Numbered from the stretch's first letter, positions 26,386-35,420 are shown. The stretch: 64,000 nt of DNA from Cellulomonas sp. WB94 (GCF_003115775.1 NZ_QEES01000004.1:62001-126000), one strand, 5' to 3'. Numbers and translations: made by a program. The notes: generated by a model not told the origin, from the letters alone.

Positions 26386-26403
26386 GGTGGTCGTTCGACC
26401 ACC
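26386..26403. promoter_or_regulatory. Perfect 8-bp palindrome in the helD leader
   Basis: GGTGGTCG and CGACCACC flank TT, 22 bp before the helD GTG and 35 bp after a -10-like GATAAT (26345-26350). It may be an operator or an early RNA hairpin. Some actinobacterial helR/helD genes have a palindromic rifamycin-associated element, but this sequence does not match that element as I know it. Confidence 0.6.
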
Positions 26404-26425
26404 CTGGGGGAACAGGAGCGCCGAC

Positions 26426-28747
26426 GTGGCGGGAAGCGAGTCGGAGCTGCGCGGTGAGCAGGAGACCGTCGACAGGCTGTACCGCCGGCTCGACCAGCTC
26501 CGCGCGCAGACACGCGCACGGCTCGCCGAGGTCCGTCGCGAAGGGCCGTCCGGCTCGCCACAGAACCGCAGCGAGCGCGATGCGTTCGCGACCCTGTACG
26601 AGGACCGGATCGCTCAGCTCGAGGCGGTCGAGGACCGCCTCGCGTTCGGCCGGCTCGACCTGACCGACGGCGCGGCGCGCTACGTCGGGCGCATCGGCCT
26701 CGCCGACGAGGACCACGCCTCGATCCTCACGGACTGGCGTGCGCCCGCCGCGCAGGCCTTCTACCGCGCGACCGCGGCCCGGCCCGACGGCGTCGTGCGG
26801 CGCCGTCACCTGGTCACGCGTCGACGCTCGGTGACCGGCATCGAGGACGAGATCCTCGATCTGGACGTGCTGGCGTCGGTGGTCGAGGCCGACGGCTCCG
26901 ACGCTGAGGGAGCCCGCCACGACGGGCTCACGCTCAGCGGCCTGTCCGGCGAGGGCGCGCTGCTCGCCTCCCTCGCGGCCGGTCGCACGGGCCGGATGAG
27001 CGACATCGTGGCGACCATCCAGGCCGAGCAGGACGCCATCATCCGCTCGGAGCTGCAGGGTGCGCTCGTCGTGCAGGGCGGGCCGGGCACGGGCAAGACG
27101 GCCGTCGCGCTGCACCGGGCTGCCTTCCTGCTGTACGCGCACCGGCGCATGCTCGAACGTTCGGGGGTCCTGCTCGTCGGGCCGAGCCGGACGTTCCTGC
27201 ACTACATCGACCAGGTGCTGCCGTCGCTCGGCGAGACCGGCGTCGTGACGACGACCGTCGCCGAGCTCTTCCCGGGCGTGAGCCCGACGGGGGTCGAGGA
27301 CGACGTGGTCGCCGAGATCAAGGGGCGCACCGTGATGGCTCAGGTCATCGCCCGTGCGGTGCGCCAGCGCCAGCGCGTCCCCGCGCAGCCGACCGAGGTG
27401 CGCATCGACGGCACGACCATCGTCGTCACGCCGTCGGACGTCTCCGCGGCGATCGCCCGTGCACGGCGCGGCAACCGTCCGCACAACCAGGCCCGCGTCG
27501 CGTTCGTCCGCGACATGCTGGCGCGGCTCGCTGAGCAGTACGTGGCGCAGCTGGGGTGGCCGGTCGCCCCCGACGAGCGGGGCGAGATCCTCGAGGAGCT
27601 CCGCTCGACGCGGGAGATCCGGATCGCGCTCAACCTCGCGTGGATGCCGCTGACCGCGCAGGGCCTCGTCACCGACCTGCTCACGAAGCCGCACCGCCTC
27701 GCGGCGGCCTCCCCCGAGCTGTCGGCCCGGGACCGCACGCTCCTGCAGCGGTCCCCCGACGCGCCGTGGACCGCGGCCGACGTCCCGCTGCTCGACGAGG
27801 CCGCCGAGCTGCTCGGGGACGACAACCAGGCGGCGCGGGCACGGGAGAAGGCAGACGCCGCACGTCGTGTCGCCGAGGTCGACTACGCCCGCCGGGTGCT
27901 GGAGTCGAACGGCGGCGACGGCCTCGTCTCCGCGGAGCTTCTGGCTGACCGCTTCGCGGGTTCGGGGCCGTCCCTGACGACCGCCGAGCGGGCTGCGGCC
28001 GACCGGAGCTGGACCTATGGTCACGTCGTCGTCGACGAGGCCCAGGAGCTGTCCGCGATGGCGTGGCGTGCGCTCCTGCGGCGGGTGCCCACCAGGTCGA
28101 TGACGATCGTCGGCGACGTCGCCCAGACGTCGTCGAGCGCCGGCGCCCACTCGTGGCGCGGCACCCTCGAGCCGGTGCTGCGCTCGTCGTGGCGCCTCGC
28201 GGAGCTCACGGTCAACTACCGCACGCCCGCTGCGGTCGCCGACGCCGCCCAGCGGGTCGCCGCCGAGGCCGGGCTCCCGGTGAGCCGGCTGACCTCGGCC
28301 CGCGACGTCGTGGGCGCGCTGACGTTCGACCGCGCCGCGCCAGGGTCGCTCGCGACGGCCGCGGTGGACCAGGTGCGGTCGCTCCTCGCCGAGGTGCCCG
28401 ACGACGCCGGCGCGGGGCGTGTGGCCGTGATCGGACCGCGCCGCCTGCTCGACGACGTCCGTGCGGCGCTGCGTGACGCCGGCCTCGAGGCGGTGCTGCG
28501 TGCGCCCGGCTCGACCTCGTCGTCGAGGGCGACCGACCTCGACGCGCCCGTCTCCCTGCTGACCCCGCGCGAGAGCAAGGGCCTCGAGTTCGACGCCGTC
28601 GTGCTGCTCGAGCCCGCCGACGTCCTGGCGACCACCGCGGGCGACCTCTACGTCGCGATGACCCGACCGACCCGGGCGCTGCGCGTCGTGCACGAGCGAG
28701 ATCTTCCGGTCGGGCTCGACGGCGCCGCGGAGCGGCCCGGGTCCTGA
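26426..28747 (+). CDS. helD: RNA polymerase-associated helicase HelD/HelR (UvrD-like)
   Basis: HelD is a superfamily 1 ATPase that enters the channels of RNA polymerase and removes stalled or antibiotic-bound complexes. Class II (actinobacterial) members can give rifamycin resistance. The 773-residue product has an N-terminal coiled coil (about 3-40), Walker A GGPGTGKTAVALHRAAFLLY (about 218-237), HVVVDEAQELS (Walker B), WRLAELTVNYRTP and the C-terminal ESKGLEFDAVVLLEP and YVAMTRPTRAL. The GTG follows AGGAG with good spacing; in-frame codons further upstream overlap the PAC2 promoter. No rifamycin gene cluster is near. Confidence 0.93.
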   Translation: MAGSESELRGEQETVDRLYRRLDQLRAQTRARLAEVRREGPSGSPQNRSERDAFATLYEDRIAQLEAVEDRLAFGRLDLTDGAARYVGRIGLADEDHASILTDWRAPAAQAFYRATAARPDGVVRRRHLVTRRRSVTGIEDEILDLDVLASVVEADGSDAEGARHDGLTLSGLSGEGALLASLAAGRTGRMSDIVATIQAEQDAIIRSELQGALVVQGGPGTGKTAVALHRAAFLLYAHRRMLERSGVLLVGPSRTFLHYIDQVLPSLGETGVVTTTVAELFPGVSPTGVEDDVVAEIKGRTVMAQVIARAVRQRQRVPAQPTEVRIDGTTIVVTPSDVSAAIARARRGNRPHNQARVAFVRDMLARLAEQYVAQLGWPVAPDERGEILEELRSTREIRIALNLAWMPLTAQGLVTDLLTKPHRLAAASPELSARDRTLLQRSPDAPWTAADVPLLDEAAELLGDDNQAARAREKADAARRVAEVDYARRVLESNGGDGLVSAELLADRFAGSGPSLTTAERAAADRSWTYGHVVVDEAQELSAMAWRALLRRVPTRSMTIVGDVAQTSSSAGAHSWRGTLEPVLRSSWRLAELTVNYRTPAAVADAAQRVAAEAGLPVSRLTSARDVVGALTFDRAAPGSLATAAVDQVRSLLAEVPDDAGAGRVAVIGPRRLLDDVRAALRDAGLEAVLRAPGSTSSSRATDLDAPVSLLTPRESKGLEFDAVVLLEPADVLATTAGDLYVAMTRPTRALRVVHERDLPVGLDGAAERPGS

Positions 28748-28751
28748 GTGC

Positions 28752-29606
28752 TCAGACGCCGTCGCACGGCACCTGGCCGACGAGCGCCAGCCCGGCACGG
28801 TCGCCCGGACCGAGCTCCGTGAGCGGACCCATCGTCGGCGCCATGAGCTCTCCCGCGTCGGCCACGTGGTCGAGACCGACGACGTGCGCGACCTCGTGCA
28901 CGACGACGGCACGAGCCCGCGCATACCCGTCGGGGCTGGCGAGGATCGTCGTGAGGTCGGGGGCATCGAGCAGCACCCGCCCGCCGGCCAGGAACTCACC
29001 CGGTCCGGTCGCCGCCGGGACGACGGACGCACCGCCCAGCCCGGCCGTCGGTCCCGCCAGCTCGGGATACGTGCCCTCGTCCGACCAGCCGAAAAGCACC
29101 GGCGCCCAGCCGTCCCCGTAGCGGGCCTGCACCAACGGACGGTCGAGCACGGGCTCTTCGCTCGTGTACCCGGCGTCGACGAAGGCGAGACCGGTCGCGG
29201 CCGAGATCGTCGCGACCGCCTCGGCGATCAGCTGGTCGCCCGCGGCGGGTGCGCCGTCGGGCCGGACCACGTAGCGGATGGGGCGGCAGGGGTCGAAGCC
29301 GATGGGAGCGCCCGACGCCGTGACGTCGAGGAATGCGTACGACCCGCTCGTCGCGACCACGACGCCCGGCAGGACGCGCACGGCGTCCTTCGCCGGCACG
29401 GGGACCGCAACGAGCCGACCCTCGACCGAGATGAACGTCGGTGGCCGAGGGACCGGAAGCCATTCCGGCAGCGCGCCCCGGGACCACGCGAGGCACAGCA
29501 GGGCCGCGACCAGGCCCACCGCCAGGATCGGGTTCAGCCCGGCCCTGGTCGCAGCCGCACCGCCGCGCCTCTCGATGCGCTCGGCCTGCCGTCGGTAGCG
29601 GCGCAT
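28752..29606 (-). CDS. Membrane-anchored matrixin-family zinc metalloprotease
   Basis: The 284-residue product has a basic N-terminus, one transmembrane helix (about 25-41) and an external domain ending in a zinc site VVHEVAHVVGLDHV (HExxHxxGxxH at about 237-247), followed by ELMAPTMG, the Met-turn. These are the hallmarks of matrixins (metzincins). It is probably an envelope protease of unknown substrate. The start is the ATG at 29606; a GTG four codons upstream is possible. It is convergent with helD, 4 bp apart, and no terminator is seen there. Confidence 0.85.
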   Translation of the reverse strand: MRRYRRQAERIERRGGAAATRAGLNPILAVGLVAALLCLAWSRGALPEWLPVPRPPTFISVEGRLVAVPVPAKDAVRVLPGVVVATSGSYAFLDVTASGAPIGFDPCRPIRYVVRPDGAPAAGDQLIAEAVATISAATGLAFVDAGYTSEEPVLDRPLVQARYGDGWAPVLFGWSDEGTYPELAGPTAGLGGASVVPAATGPGEFLAGGRVLLDAPDLTTILASPDGYARARAVVVHEVAHVVGLDHVADAGELMAPTMGPLTELGPGDRAGLALVGQVPCDGV

Positions 29607-29752
29607 CGACAAGGTCACGCCGCAGTGTCGCAACCGAGCCGCCGTTGGCGCGCCATGCTTCCGGGTGAACCTGTGTGGGCGGCAGCCCGACCGCCCCCAG
29701 CACCTGTCCGAGGGACGGGACCGGCTTGGTCTGCCGACCACAAGGGCGCACG

Positions 29753-30958
29753 ATGTCTCCCGTGCGCGCACTCCTCCTCGAGAACCTCCACCCCGACGCC
29801 GTGACGAACCTTGAGCAGGCCGGCTACGAGGTGATCACCCGCACCGGCGCCCTCGACGAGGACGAGCTCATCGACGCCCTGCAGGGGGTCGCCCTCCTCG
29901 GCATCCGGTCCAAGACGACCGTGACCGCTCGCGCGATCGAGAGCTCGCCGGACCTGGTCGCGATCGGTGCGTTCTGCATCGGCACCAACCAGATCGACCT
30001 CGCCTCGGCCGCCCACCACGGGGTCGCGGTGTTCAACGCGCCGTTCTCCAACACGCGATCGGTCGTCGAGATCACGATCGCCGAGATCATCGCCCTCACG
30101 CGACGGCTCACGGAGTTCGACCGGTCGATGCACGAGGGTGTCTGGAACAAGTCGGCGATCGGCGCGCACGAGGTGCGCGGCCGGACGCTCGGGATCATCG
30201 GGTACGGCAACATCGGCACGCAGCTGTCGGTGCTCGCCGAGAACCTCGGCATGTCGGTCATCTTCTACGACACCGCCGAGAAGCTCGCGCTCGGCAACGC
30301 GCGCCGGGCCTCGACCATGGACGAGCTGCTCGAGTCGGCCGACATCGTCACGCTGCACGTCGACGGTCGCCCTGGAAACGCCGGGATGTTCGGAGGCAAG
30401 CAGATCGCGCGGATGCGACCGGGGGCGATCCTGCTCAACCTGTCCCGCGGCTTCGTCGTCGACCCGGCGTCCCTCCGGGAGGCGATCGTCTCGCAGCACC
30501 TGAGCGGTGCGGCGATCGACGTCTTCCCCGTCGAGCCCAAGCGCAAGGGCGACCCGTTCGAGTCCGAGCTGCGCGGCCTGCCCAACGTCATCCTCACACC
30601 GCACACGGGCGGCTCGACCGAGGAGGCGCAGGAGGCGATCGGCAACTTCGTGTCCCACAAGATGCGGGACTACCTCCGGACGGGCACGACGACCCTCAGC
30701 GTCAACCTGCCGAACCTCGCGCTCGACCAGGCGCCCGGCGTGCACCGCCTGGCCTACCTGCACCGGAACACGCCCGGCGTCCTGGCCGCCGTCAACGCGA
30801 CGCTCGCCAAGCACGGCGTGAACATCGAGGGGCAGCTGCTGGCGACGCGTGGCGAGATCGGCTACGTCGTGACGGACGCCGGCGCACCGGTCGAGCAGGC
30901 TGTCGTCGAGGCGCTGCGGGCGCGACCCGAGTCGGTCCGACTGCGTCTGCTGTCGTAG
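29753..30958 (+). CDS. serA: D-3-phosphoglycerate dehydrogenase SerA
   Basis: SerA oxidises 3-phosphoglycerate to 3-phosphohydroxypyruvate, the first committed step of serine synthesis, using NAD+. The 401-residue product is the short E. coli type: substrate domain with GIRSKTTV, NAD domain with GYGNIGTQLS, NLSRGFVVD, catalytic His in TPHTGGSTEEAQ, and a C-terminal ACT domain (about 330-401) that binds serine for feedback inhibition. The ATG is 30 nt after CCGACCACAAGG. Other serine genes are absent. A strong bidirectional hairpin follows. Confidence 0.96.
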   Translation: MSPVRALLLENLHPDAVTNLEQAGYEVITRTGALDEDELIDALQGVALLGIRSKTTVTARAIESSPDLVAIGAFCIGTNQIDLASAAHHGVAVFNAPFSNTRSVVEITIAEIIALTRRLTEFDRSMHEGVWNKSAIGAHEVRGRTLGIIGYGNIGTQLSVLAENLGMSVIFYDTAEKLALGNARRASTMDELLESADIVTLHVDGRPGNAGMFGGKQIARMRPGAILLNLSRGFVVDPASLREAIVSQHLSGAAIDVFPVEPKRKGDPFESELRGLPNVILTPHTGGSTEEAQEAIGNFVSHKMRDYLRTGTTTLSVNLPNLALDQAPGVHRLAYLHRNTPGVLAAVNATLAKHGVNIEGQLLATRGEIGYVVTDAGAPVEQAVVEALRARPESVRLRLLS

Positions 30959-30995
30959 GCCGCACCCGGTCCGGCAGACGACACGATCACGACAT

Positions 30996-31039
30996 GACGA
31001 CGGCGGCCAGAGGAGACATCTCCCTCGGCCGCCGTCGTC
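30996..31039. terminator. Bidirectional terminator hairpin, serA / DUF5302
   Basis: GACGACGGCGGCC pairs perfectly with GGCCGCCGTCGTC (13 bp), with further AGGGAG-type pairing in the loop. It lies between the convergent ends of serA and the DUF5302 gene and can serve both. Confidence 0.85.
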
Positions 31040-31049
31040 GTCGAGCCGG

Positions 31050-31247
31050 TCAGGCGGAGCCGGACTTGCGCCGGAACTGCCGCTGCACCGGTCCCGTCGT
31101 CTCAGCGCTGTGCACCGAGCCCGTGTTCTTCGAGCCGTCGGCCGTCCGGTGCCCCGCCGCCTTCTTGCGGTCGAGCGCCTCCCGGAACTTCGCCTTCGCG
31201 TCCTCGGTCGCCGTCGGTGCGCTCGGCGTGTCGTCCTGCTGCGCCAT
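31050..31247 (-). CDS. DUF5302 domain-containing small protein
   Basis: This 65-residue hydrophilic protein (MAQQDDTPSAPTATEDAKAK, then FREALDRKKAAGHR and a basic FRRKSGSA end) matches the actinobacterial DUF5302 family, of unknown role. The ATG follows GAGGAGGCACCGCG. It has low complexity and is probably disordered. It is convergent with serA and divergent from the aldo/keto reductase. Confidence 0.85.
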   Translation of the reverse strand: MAQQDDTPSAPTATEDAKAKFREALDRKKAAGHRTADGSKNTGSVHSAETTGPVQRQFRRKSGSA

Positions 31248-31334
31248 CGCGGTGCCTCCTCGTCGTCGTCAAGCCCTTGACGGGCGCTGCGCGGGGTTGT
31301 CCACCGCGCCGCATGCCCAGCGTACGGTCGTGTG

Positions 31335-32384
31335 ATGCACGTCGCCGACCCGCAGCGCCACGCCCGGCTCCCGACCCGTCGTGCAGGACGGTCCGGGCTC
31401 GCGCTCGGGGTGGCCACGCTGGGCCTGTGGCAGAACTTCGGAGCGGCGCGACCCTTCGCCGAGCAGCGCGAGCTCGTGCTGCGCGCGATCGACCTCGGGA
31501 TCACGCACCTCGACCTCGCCAACAACTACGGCCCCCCGGCGGGTGCCGCTGAGGAGAGCGTCGGGCGGCTCCTTGCGCGCGATCTGGCCCCCTACCGGGA
31601 CGAGCTCGTGATCGCCACCAAGGCCGGGTACCGCGCGTGGCCCGGCCCGTACGGCGAGCACGGCTCGCGCAAGTACCTGCTCGCCTCCCTCGACCGCTCG
31701 CTCGCCCGGTTGGGGCTCGACCACGTCGACGTGTTCTACAGCCACCGCTACGACCCGAAGACGCCTCTCGAGGAGACGCTCGGCGCGCTGACGACGGCGC
31801 TGGACTCGGGGCGCGCACGCTACGTCGGGGTGTCGTCGTACTCGGCCGTGCGCACGGCGCAGGCGGCCGAGCTCGCGCAGTCGATGGGCCTCGAGCTCAC
31901 CCTCCACCAGCCGTCGTACTCGATGCTGAACCGCTGGGTCGAGCACCCCGACGCCGCCGCCGACGGACGATCGCTGCTCGACGTCGCCGCCGACGTGGGG
32001 CTCGGCGTCGTGGCGTTCTCGCCGCTCGCCCAGGGCATGCTCACGGGCCGCTACCTCGACGGGGTGCCGCCGGACTCGCGCGCCGCGCGTGGTGGACCGC
32101 TGCGTCCGGAGTACCTCAGCGCCGACAACCTCGCACACGTCCGGGGGCTCGCCGAGGTGGCTGCCGGACGCGGGCAGAGCCTCGCGCAGCTCGCGATCGC
32201 GTGGGTCCTGCGTGACCCGCGGGTCACGTCAGTCGTCCTGGGACCGCGGACGACAGCGCAGCTCGAGGACAGCCTGCGCGCGATCAGCGGGCCCCCGATC
32301 ACCCCCGACGAGCTCGCCGCGATCGAGCGCCATGCCGTCGATGCGGGCGTCAACCTCTGGGGCCCCCGGTCGAGCGAGCTGTAG
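31335..32384 (+). CDS. Aldo/keto reductase (YghZ / glyceraldehyde-3-phosphate reductase type)
   Basis: This 349-residue NADPH-dependent oxidoreductase has a (beta/alpha)8 barrel. Visible motifs are FDLGITHLDLANNYGP-like residues (ITHLDLANNYGPP with catalytic Asp and Tyr), IATKAGYRAWPGPYG (catalytic Lys), VDVFYSHRYDPKTPLEETLG (His) and YVGVSSYS. These match the YghZ/Gpr subgroup, which reduces methylglyoxal or L-glyceraldehyde-3-phosphate. The true substrate is unproven. ATG at 31335 is preferred; a GTG one codon earlier is equally possible. Confidence 0.92.
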   Translation: MHVADPQRHARLPTRRAGRSGLALGVATLGLWQNFGAARPFAEQRELVLRAIDLGITHLDLANNYGPPAGAAEESVGRLLARDLAPYRDELVIATKAGYRAWPGPYGEHGSRKYLLASLDRSLARLGLDHVDVFYSHRYDPKTPLEETLGALTTALDSGRARYVGVSSYSAVRTAQAAELAQSMGLELTLHQPSYSMLNRWVEHPDAAADGRSLLDVAADVGLGVVAFSPLAQGMLTGRYLDGVPPDSRAARGGPLRPEYLSADNLAHVRGLAEVAAGRGQSLAQLAIAWVLRDPRVTSVVLGPRTTAQLEDSLRAISGPPITPDELAAIERHAVDAGVNLWGPRSSEL

Positions 32385-32420
32385 CCGTCGCGGGCGATCT
32401 CACCCGACCTACTGTGCAGT

Positions 32421-32440
32421 AACTTACGGGCCCGTAGGTT
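32421..32440. promoter_or_regulatory. 20-bp imperfect palindrome overlapping the acyl-CoA ligase promoter
   Basis: AACTTACGGG and CCCGTAGGTT are inverted arms with one mismatch. The repeat abuts a TAGGCT -10 (32440-32445) placed 6 nt before the GTG start, so the mRNA is probably leaderless. A bound repressor would block the promoter. Shape and spacing suit a TetR-type fatty-acid regulator, which is not encoded nearby. Confidence 0.75.
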
Positions 32441-32451
32441 AGGCTTGAGCC

Positions 32452-34152
32452 GTGACTCTGACGTCCGACCGGCCCTGGCTCGCCTCCTACGCCGACGGCG
32501 TGCCCGCCGTGATCGAGGTGCCCGACGAACCCCTGACCGCCGGGCTCAGCCGCACCGTGGAGCGTCACCCTGATCGGGTCGCCCTCGTGTTCGAGGGCAG
32601 GACGACGACCTACCGAGAGCTCGCACGCGAGATCGAGCGCGCCGCTGGTGCCCTGCACGGTCTCGGAGTCCGAGCGGGCGACCGGGTCGCGATCGCCCTG
32701 CCGAACTGCCACACGCACGTCGTCGCATTCTGGGCCATCCTGCGACTGGGCGCCGTCGTGGTGGAGCACAACCCCACGTACGCAGCCGCCGAGCTCGAGC
32801 ACCAGCTCGCGGACTCCGGCGCCGTCGTCGCGATCTGCTGGGAACCGACCGCGGCCCGCGTCGTCGAGGTGCAGGCACGCACCGCCGTCCGCACGGTGCT
32901 CGCCGTCGACCTCACGCGCGACCTCCCGGCGATCAAGCGCTTCGCGCTCTCCCTCCCGGTCGCCAAGGCGCGCACGCTGCGCTCCGAGCTGCGCGGCGAC
33001 CCGGGGCCGACGGCCCTCGACTGGCGTCGTGTCGTCGCGCGCGCCACGCCGCTGCCACCGAACCATCCCCAGGCCGTCGCCGACGACATCGCTCTCATCC
33101 AGTACACCGGCGGCACGACCGGCACCCCCAAGGGCGCCGTCGTCACCCACCGGTCGCTCGTCGCCAACGTGCTCCAGAGCAACGCCTGGGCCCAGCTCCG
33201 CGACGGCGAGGAGACGACCTTCGGGGCGCTGCCGTTCTTCCACGCGTTCGGACTCACCCTCTGCCTGCTCTACGCGGCCCACATGGGCGCCACGCTCATC
33301 GCCTTCGGCAAGTTCGACCCTGAGGCGATCCTCAAGGCGCAGCGACGACGGCCCGCCACGTTCATGCCCGGCGTCGCTCCGATGTTCGACCGCCTGGCGC
33401 GCCTCGCCGAGGAGCGCCACGCCGACCTCAGCTCGATCCGGATCGCCTTCGCGGGTGCCATGCCGATCTCCAAGGAAGCGGCCGACCGCTGGGAGCGACT
33501 CACCGGCGGTCTGCTCATCGAGGGCTACGGCATGACCGAGACCTCGCCGATCGCGCTGGGCAACCCGTGCTCGGCCGACCGCCGCCCGGGCTCGCTCGGC
33601 CTGCCCTGGCCCAGCACCGACATCCGCATCGTCGACCAGGACGACCCGTCCAAGGACGCGCCCGTGGGCGAGCGCGGTGAGCTGCTCATCCGTGGCCCGC
33701 AGGTCTTCCAGGGTTACTGGAACCGGCCCGAGGACACCGCCGACCAGCTGCTTCCCGGCGGCTGGCTCCGCACCGGCGACGTCGTGACCATGGACGACTC
33801 CGGCTTCGTGACCCTGGTGGACAGGATCAAGGAGATGATCGTGACCGGCGGCTACAAGGTGTACCCGTCTCAGGTCGAGGACCAGCTGCGCGCGATGCCC
33901 GGCGTCGCTGACGTCGCAGTCGTCGGCGTGCCCCACGGTGACATGGGCGAGACGGTCGTGGCCGCGGTCGTCCTGGACGAGGGATCCGCCGGGCTCGATC
34001 TCGCCGCCGTGCGCGCGTGGTGCGAGAGCCGCGTCGCCCGCTACGCGTTGCCGCGACAGCTCGTCATCGTGCCCGACCTGCCTCGATCGCAGATCGGCAA
34101 GGTCATGCGCCGGGTCGTCCGCGAGCAGGTGCTGACCAGCTCAGCCGTCTGA
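32452..34152 (+). CDS. Long-chain fatty-acid--CoA ligase (AMP-forming)
   Basis: This 566-residue adenylate-forming enzyme activates fatty acids to acyl-CoA. Motifs are P-loop YTGGTTGTPKGAVVTH, GALPFFHAFGLT, adenine-binding EGYGMTETSPIALGNP, LRTGDVVTMDDSGFV hinge and the C-terminal catalytic Lys in PRSQIGKVMRR. Length fits FadD-type ligases. The GTG start has no ribosome site and lies 6 nt after a -10. The upstream palindrome suggests regulation by a fatty-acid-responsive repressor. It stands alone, with no beta-oxidation genes adjacent. Confidence 0.95.
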   Translation: MTLTSDRPWLASYADGVPAVIEVPDEPLTAGLSRTVERHPDRVALVFEGRTTTYRELAREIERAAGALHGLGVRAGDRVAIALPNCHTHVVAFWAILRLGAVVVEHNPTYAAAELEHQLADSGAVVAICWEPTAARVVEVQARTAVRTVLAVDLTRDLPAIKRFALSLPVAKARTLRSELRGDPGPTALDWRRVVARATPLPPNHPQAVADDIALIQYTGGTTGTPKGAVVTHRSLVANVLQSNAWAQLRDGEETTFGALPFFHAFGLTLCLLYAAHMGATLIAFGKFDPEAILKAQRRRPATFMPGVAPMFDRLARLAEERHADLSSIRIAFAGAMPISKEAADRWERLTGGLLIEGYGMTETSPIALGNPCSADRRPGSLGLPWPSTDIRIVDQDDPSKDAPVGERGELLIRGPQVFQGYWNRPEDTADQLLPGGWLRTGDVVTMDDSGFVTLVDRIKEMIVTGGYKVYPSQVEDQLRAMPGVADVAVVGVPHGDMGETVVAAVVLDEGSAGLDLAAVRAWCESRVARYALPRQLVIVPDLPRSQIGKVMRRVVREQVLTSSAV

Positions 34153-34162
34153 CGCTCAGCCT

Positions 34163-34183
34163 TCTGACTCGCAAGCCGTCAGA
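34163..34183. terminator. Candidate terminator, acyl-CoA ligase / nrdR
   Basis: TCTGAC and GTCAGA pair around 9 nt in the 54-bp gap between convergent genes. The surrounding sequence repeats TCTGAC/GTCAGA-like words. Stem strength is modest. Confidence 0.45.
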
Positions 34184-34206
34184 CTCGCAGCCGGAGTCGG
34201 TTCGAC

Positions 34207-34728
34207 TCAGCTGCCGTCCGTCGAGGTCACTGCGTCGCTCGTCGTGTCGCGGTCGCCCGCGCCCGCCTCCGCCGCAGCGACCTCGTGCTCGGCGCGCAGC
34301 ACGGTGATGGCCGCCTCGAAGTCCTCGAGCGAGCTGAAGGCCTGGTAGACGCTCGCAAATCGAAGGTAGGCGACCTCGTCGAGCTCACGAAGCGGCCCGA
34401 GGATCGTCAGTCCGATCTCGTAGGCGTCAAGCTCGGCGCTGCCGCTCGAGCGGATCGTCTCCTCGACGCGCTGAGCGAGGAGGGCCAGGTCGTCCTCGCT
34501 CACCGGACGTCCCTGGCATGCCTTGCGGACGCCGTTGACGATCTTTTCGCGGCTGAACGGCTCGGTCGCGCCCGAGCGCTTCACGACCGACAGGCTGGCG
34601 GTCTCCACCGTGGTGAACCGTCGGTTGCAGGCGGGGCACTGACGCCGACGACGGATCGACGATCCGTCGTCCGATGTCCGAGAGTCGACGACGCGTGAAT
34701 CAGCGTGTCGACAGAAGGGACAGTGCAC
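34207..34728 (-). CDS. nrdR: Ribonucleotide reductase repressor NrdR
   Basis: NrdR is an (d)ATP-responsive repressor of ribonucleotide reductase genes. The 173-residue product has a zinc ribbon at the N-terminus ([15 protein letters not shown] and CPACNRRF, four cysteines) and an ATP-cone (about 45-135, [20 protein letters not shown]). The GTG at 34728 follows GAGGAGGAGTCC. The acidic Ala-rich tail extends beyond the usual 150 residues. No nrd gene or NrdR box is visible; its targets must be elsewhere. Position next to lexA matches mycobacterial synteny. Confidence 0.96.
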   Translation of the reverse strand: MHCPFCRHADSRVVDSRTSDDGSSIRRRRQCPACNRRFTTVETASLSVVKRSGATEPFSREKIVNGVRKACQGRPVSEDDLALLAQRVEETIRSSGSAELDAYEIGLTILGPLRELDEVAYLRFASVYQAFSSLEDFEAAITVLRAEHEVAAAEAGAGDRDTTSDAVTSTDGS

Positions 34729-34903
34729 GGACTCCTCCTCGCCAGGTGCGAACGGCACCCGGCGGGTGCCGGACGGCGACCGGTTCACGATCGTCGGGCA
34801 CATCAGCGAACCGACCCGACTCCTGCGACGAAAGTAAGCCTTGCGCGTGCGAACAGCAAACACCGCACGACGTTGACCATCATGCGGGGGCGACCGCTGC
34901 GGG

Positions 34904-35326
34904 TCAGCGGTGCGCCGGCAGCACCAGGTGCTGCCCCGCGGTCAGCTCCGCTCGCGGCAGACCGTTGAGGTCCTGGAGCTCGACGATGACGTCGCGCACG
35001 TCCTCCCCGGGGACCGCGACGTCTGCCGCGATGCGCCACAACGTGTCACCCGGCTGCACGGTGTACCCGACGACCTCGAGCGCCTGCGTGGGACCAGCCG
35101 CAACGGCCTGACCACCGACGATCCCCGTGCCGACGGCGACGGCCGACGCGACAACCGCGAGGACCCACCGCCCTCGCCGCGTCAGGCGCAGTTCGCCGGT
35201 GTGGCCTGCGCGCGCAGCAGTGGCCGGTGCGCCACCGCGGACCCGGCGAGCTGCAGGGATGCGCGCGCCCGACGGCCACCGCAGCGCGCTGCCGAGGTCG
35301 AGGTTGTCCATCGCCATCGCGCTCAT
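34904..35326 (-). CDS. LysM-domain membrane protein divergent from lexA (probable SOS division inhibitor)
   Basis: The 140-residue product has a basic cytoplasmic N-terminus (1-55), one transmembrane helix (about 58-78) and an external LysM domain at the C-terminus ([20 protein letters not shown] ... AGQHLVLP). Its place beside lexA and its layout match actinobacterial SOS-induced division suppressors (mycobacterial ChiZ/Rv2719c, and the analogous YneA and DivS). That function is inferred. Three LexA-like boxes lie upstream. The ATG at 35326 follows GGAAGGCGG; a TTG eight codons upstream is less likely. Confidence 0.85.
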   Translation of the reverse strand: MSAMAMDNLDLGSALRWPSGARIPAARRVRGGAPATAARAGHTGELRLTRRGRWVLAVVASAVAVGTGIVGGQAVAAGPTQALEVVGYTVQPGDTLWRIAADVAVPGEDVRDVIVELQDLNGLPRAELTAGQHLVLPAHR

Positions 35327-35352
35327 GAGTGCCGCCTTCCGATTCCGCAAGT

Positions 35353-35383
35353 TCGAACGTGTGTACGTCGAACGCTTGTACGA
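35353..35383. promoter_or_regulatory. Two abutting LexA boxes next to the LysM gene
   Basis: TCGAAC-GCTT-GTACGA at 35368-35383 has one mismatch to TCGAAC-N4-GTTCGA. A weaker copy, TCGAAC-GTGT-GTACGT at 35353-35368, shares its last base. They sit 27-57 bp upstream of the LysM start, where LexA would repress it. Confidence 0.75.
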
Positions 35384-35420
35384 TGTCTACCACGAGCCAC
35401 CCGCCGGCGTCGAGACACGC

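Noticed and set aside
25250-29032. Open frame of 1260 codons on the minus strand
   Set aside because: It covers helD and the PAC2 gene in other frames, has no motif, and its composition is that of an antisense shadow.
34753-34771. Hairpin CGGCACCC/GGGTGCCG upstream of nrdR as a riboswitch
   Set aside because: A single 8-bp stem with a 3-nt loop and no conserved aptamer features; nothing supports a ligand-binding RNA.
35353-35368. Third LexA box as a strong operator
   Set aside because: Its right half has two mismatches; kept only as a weak, possibly cooperative site.
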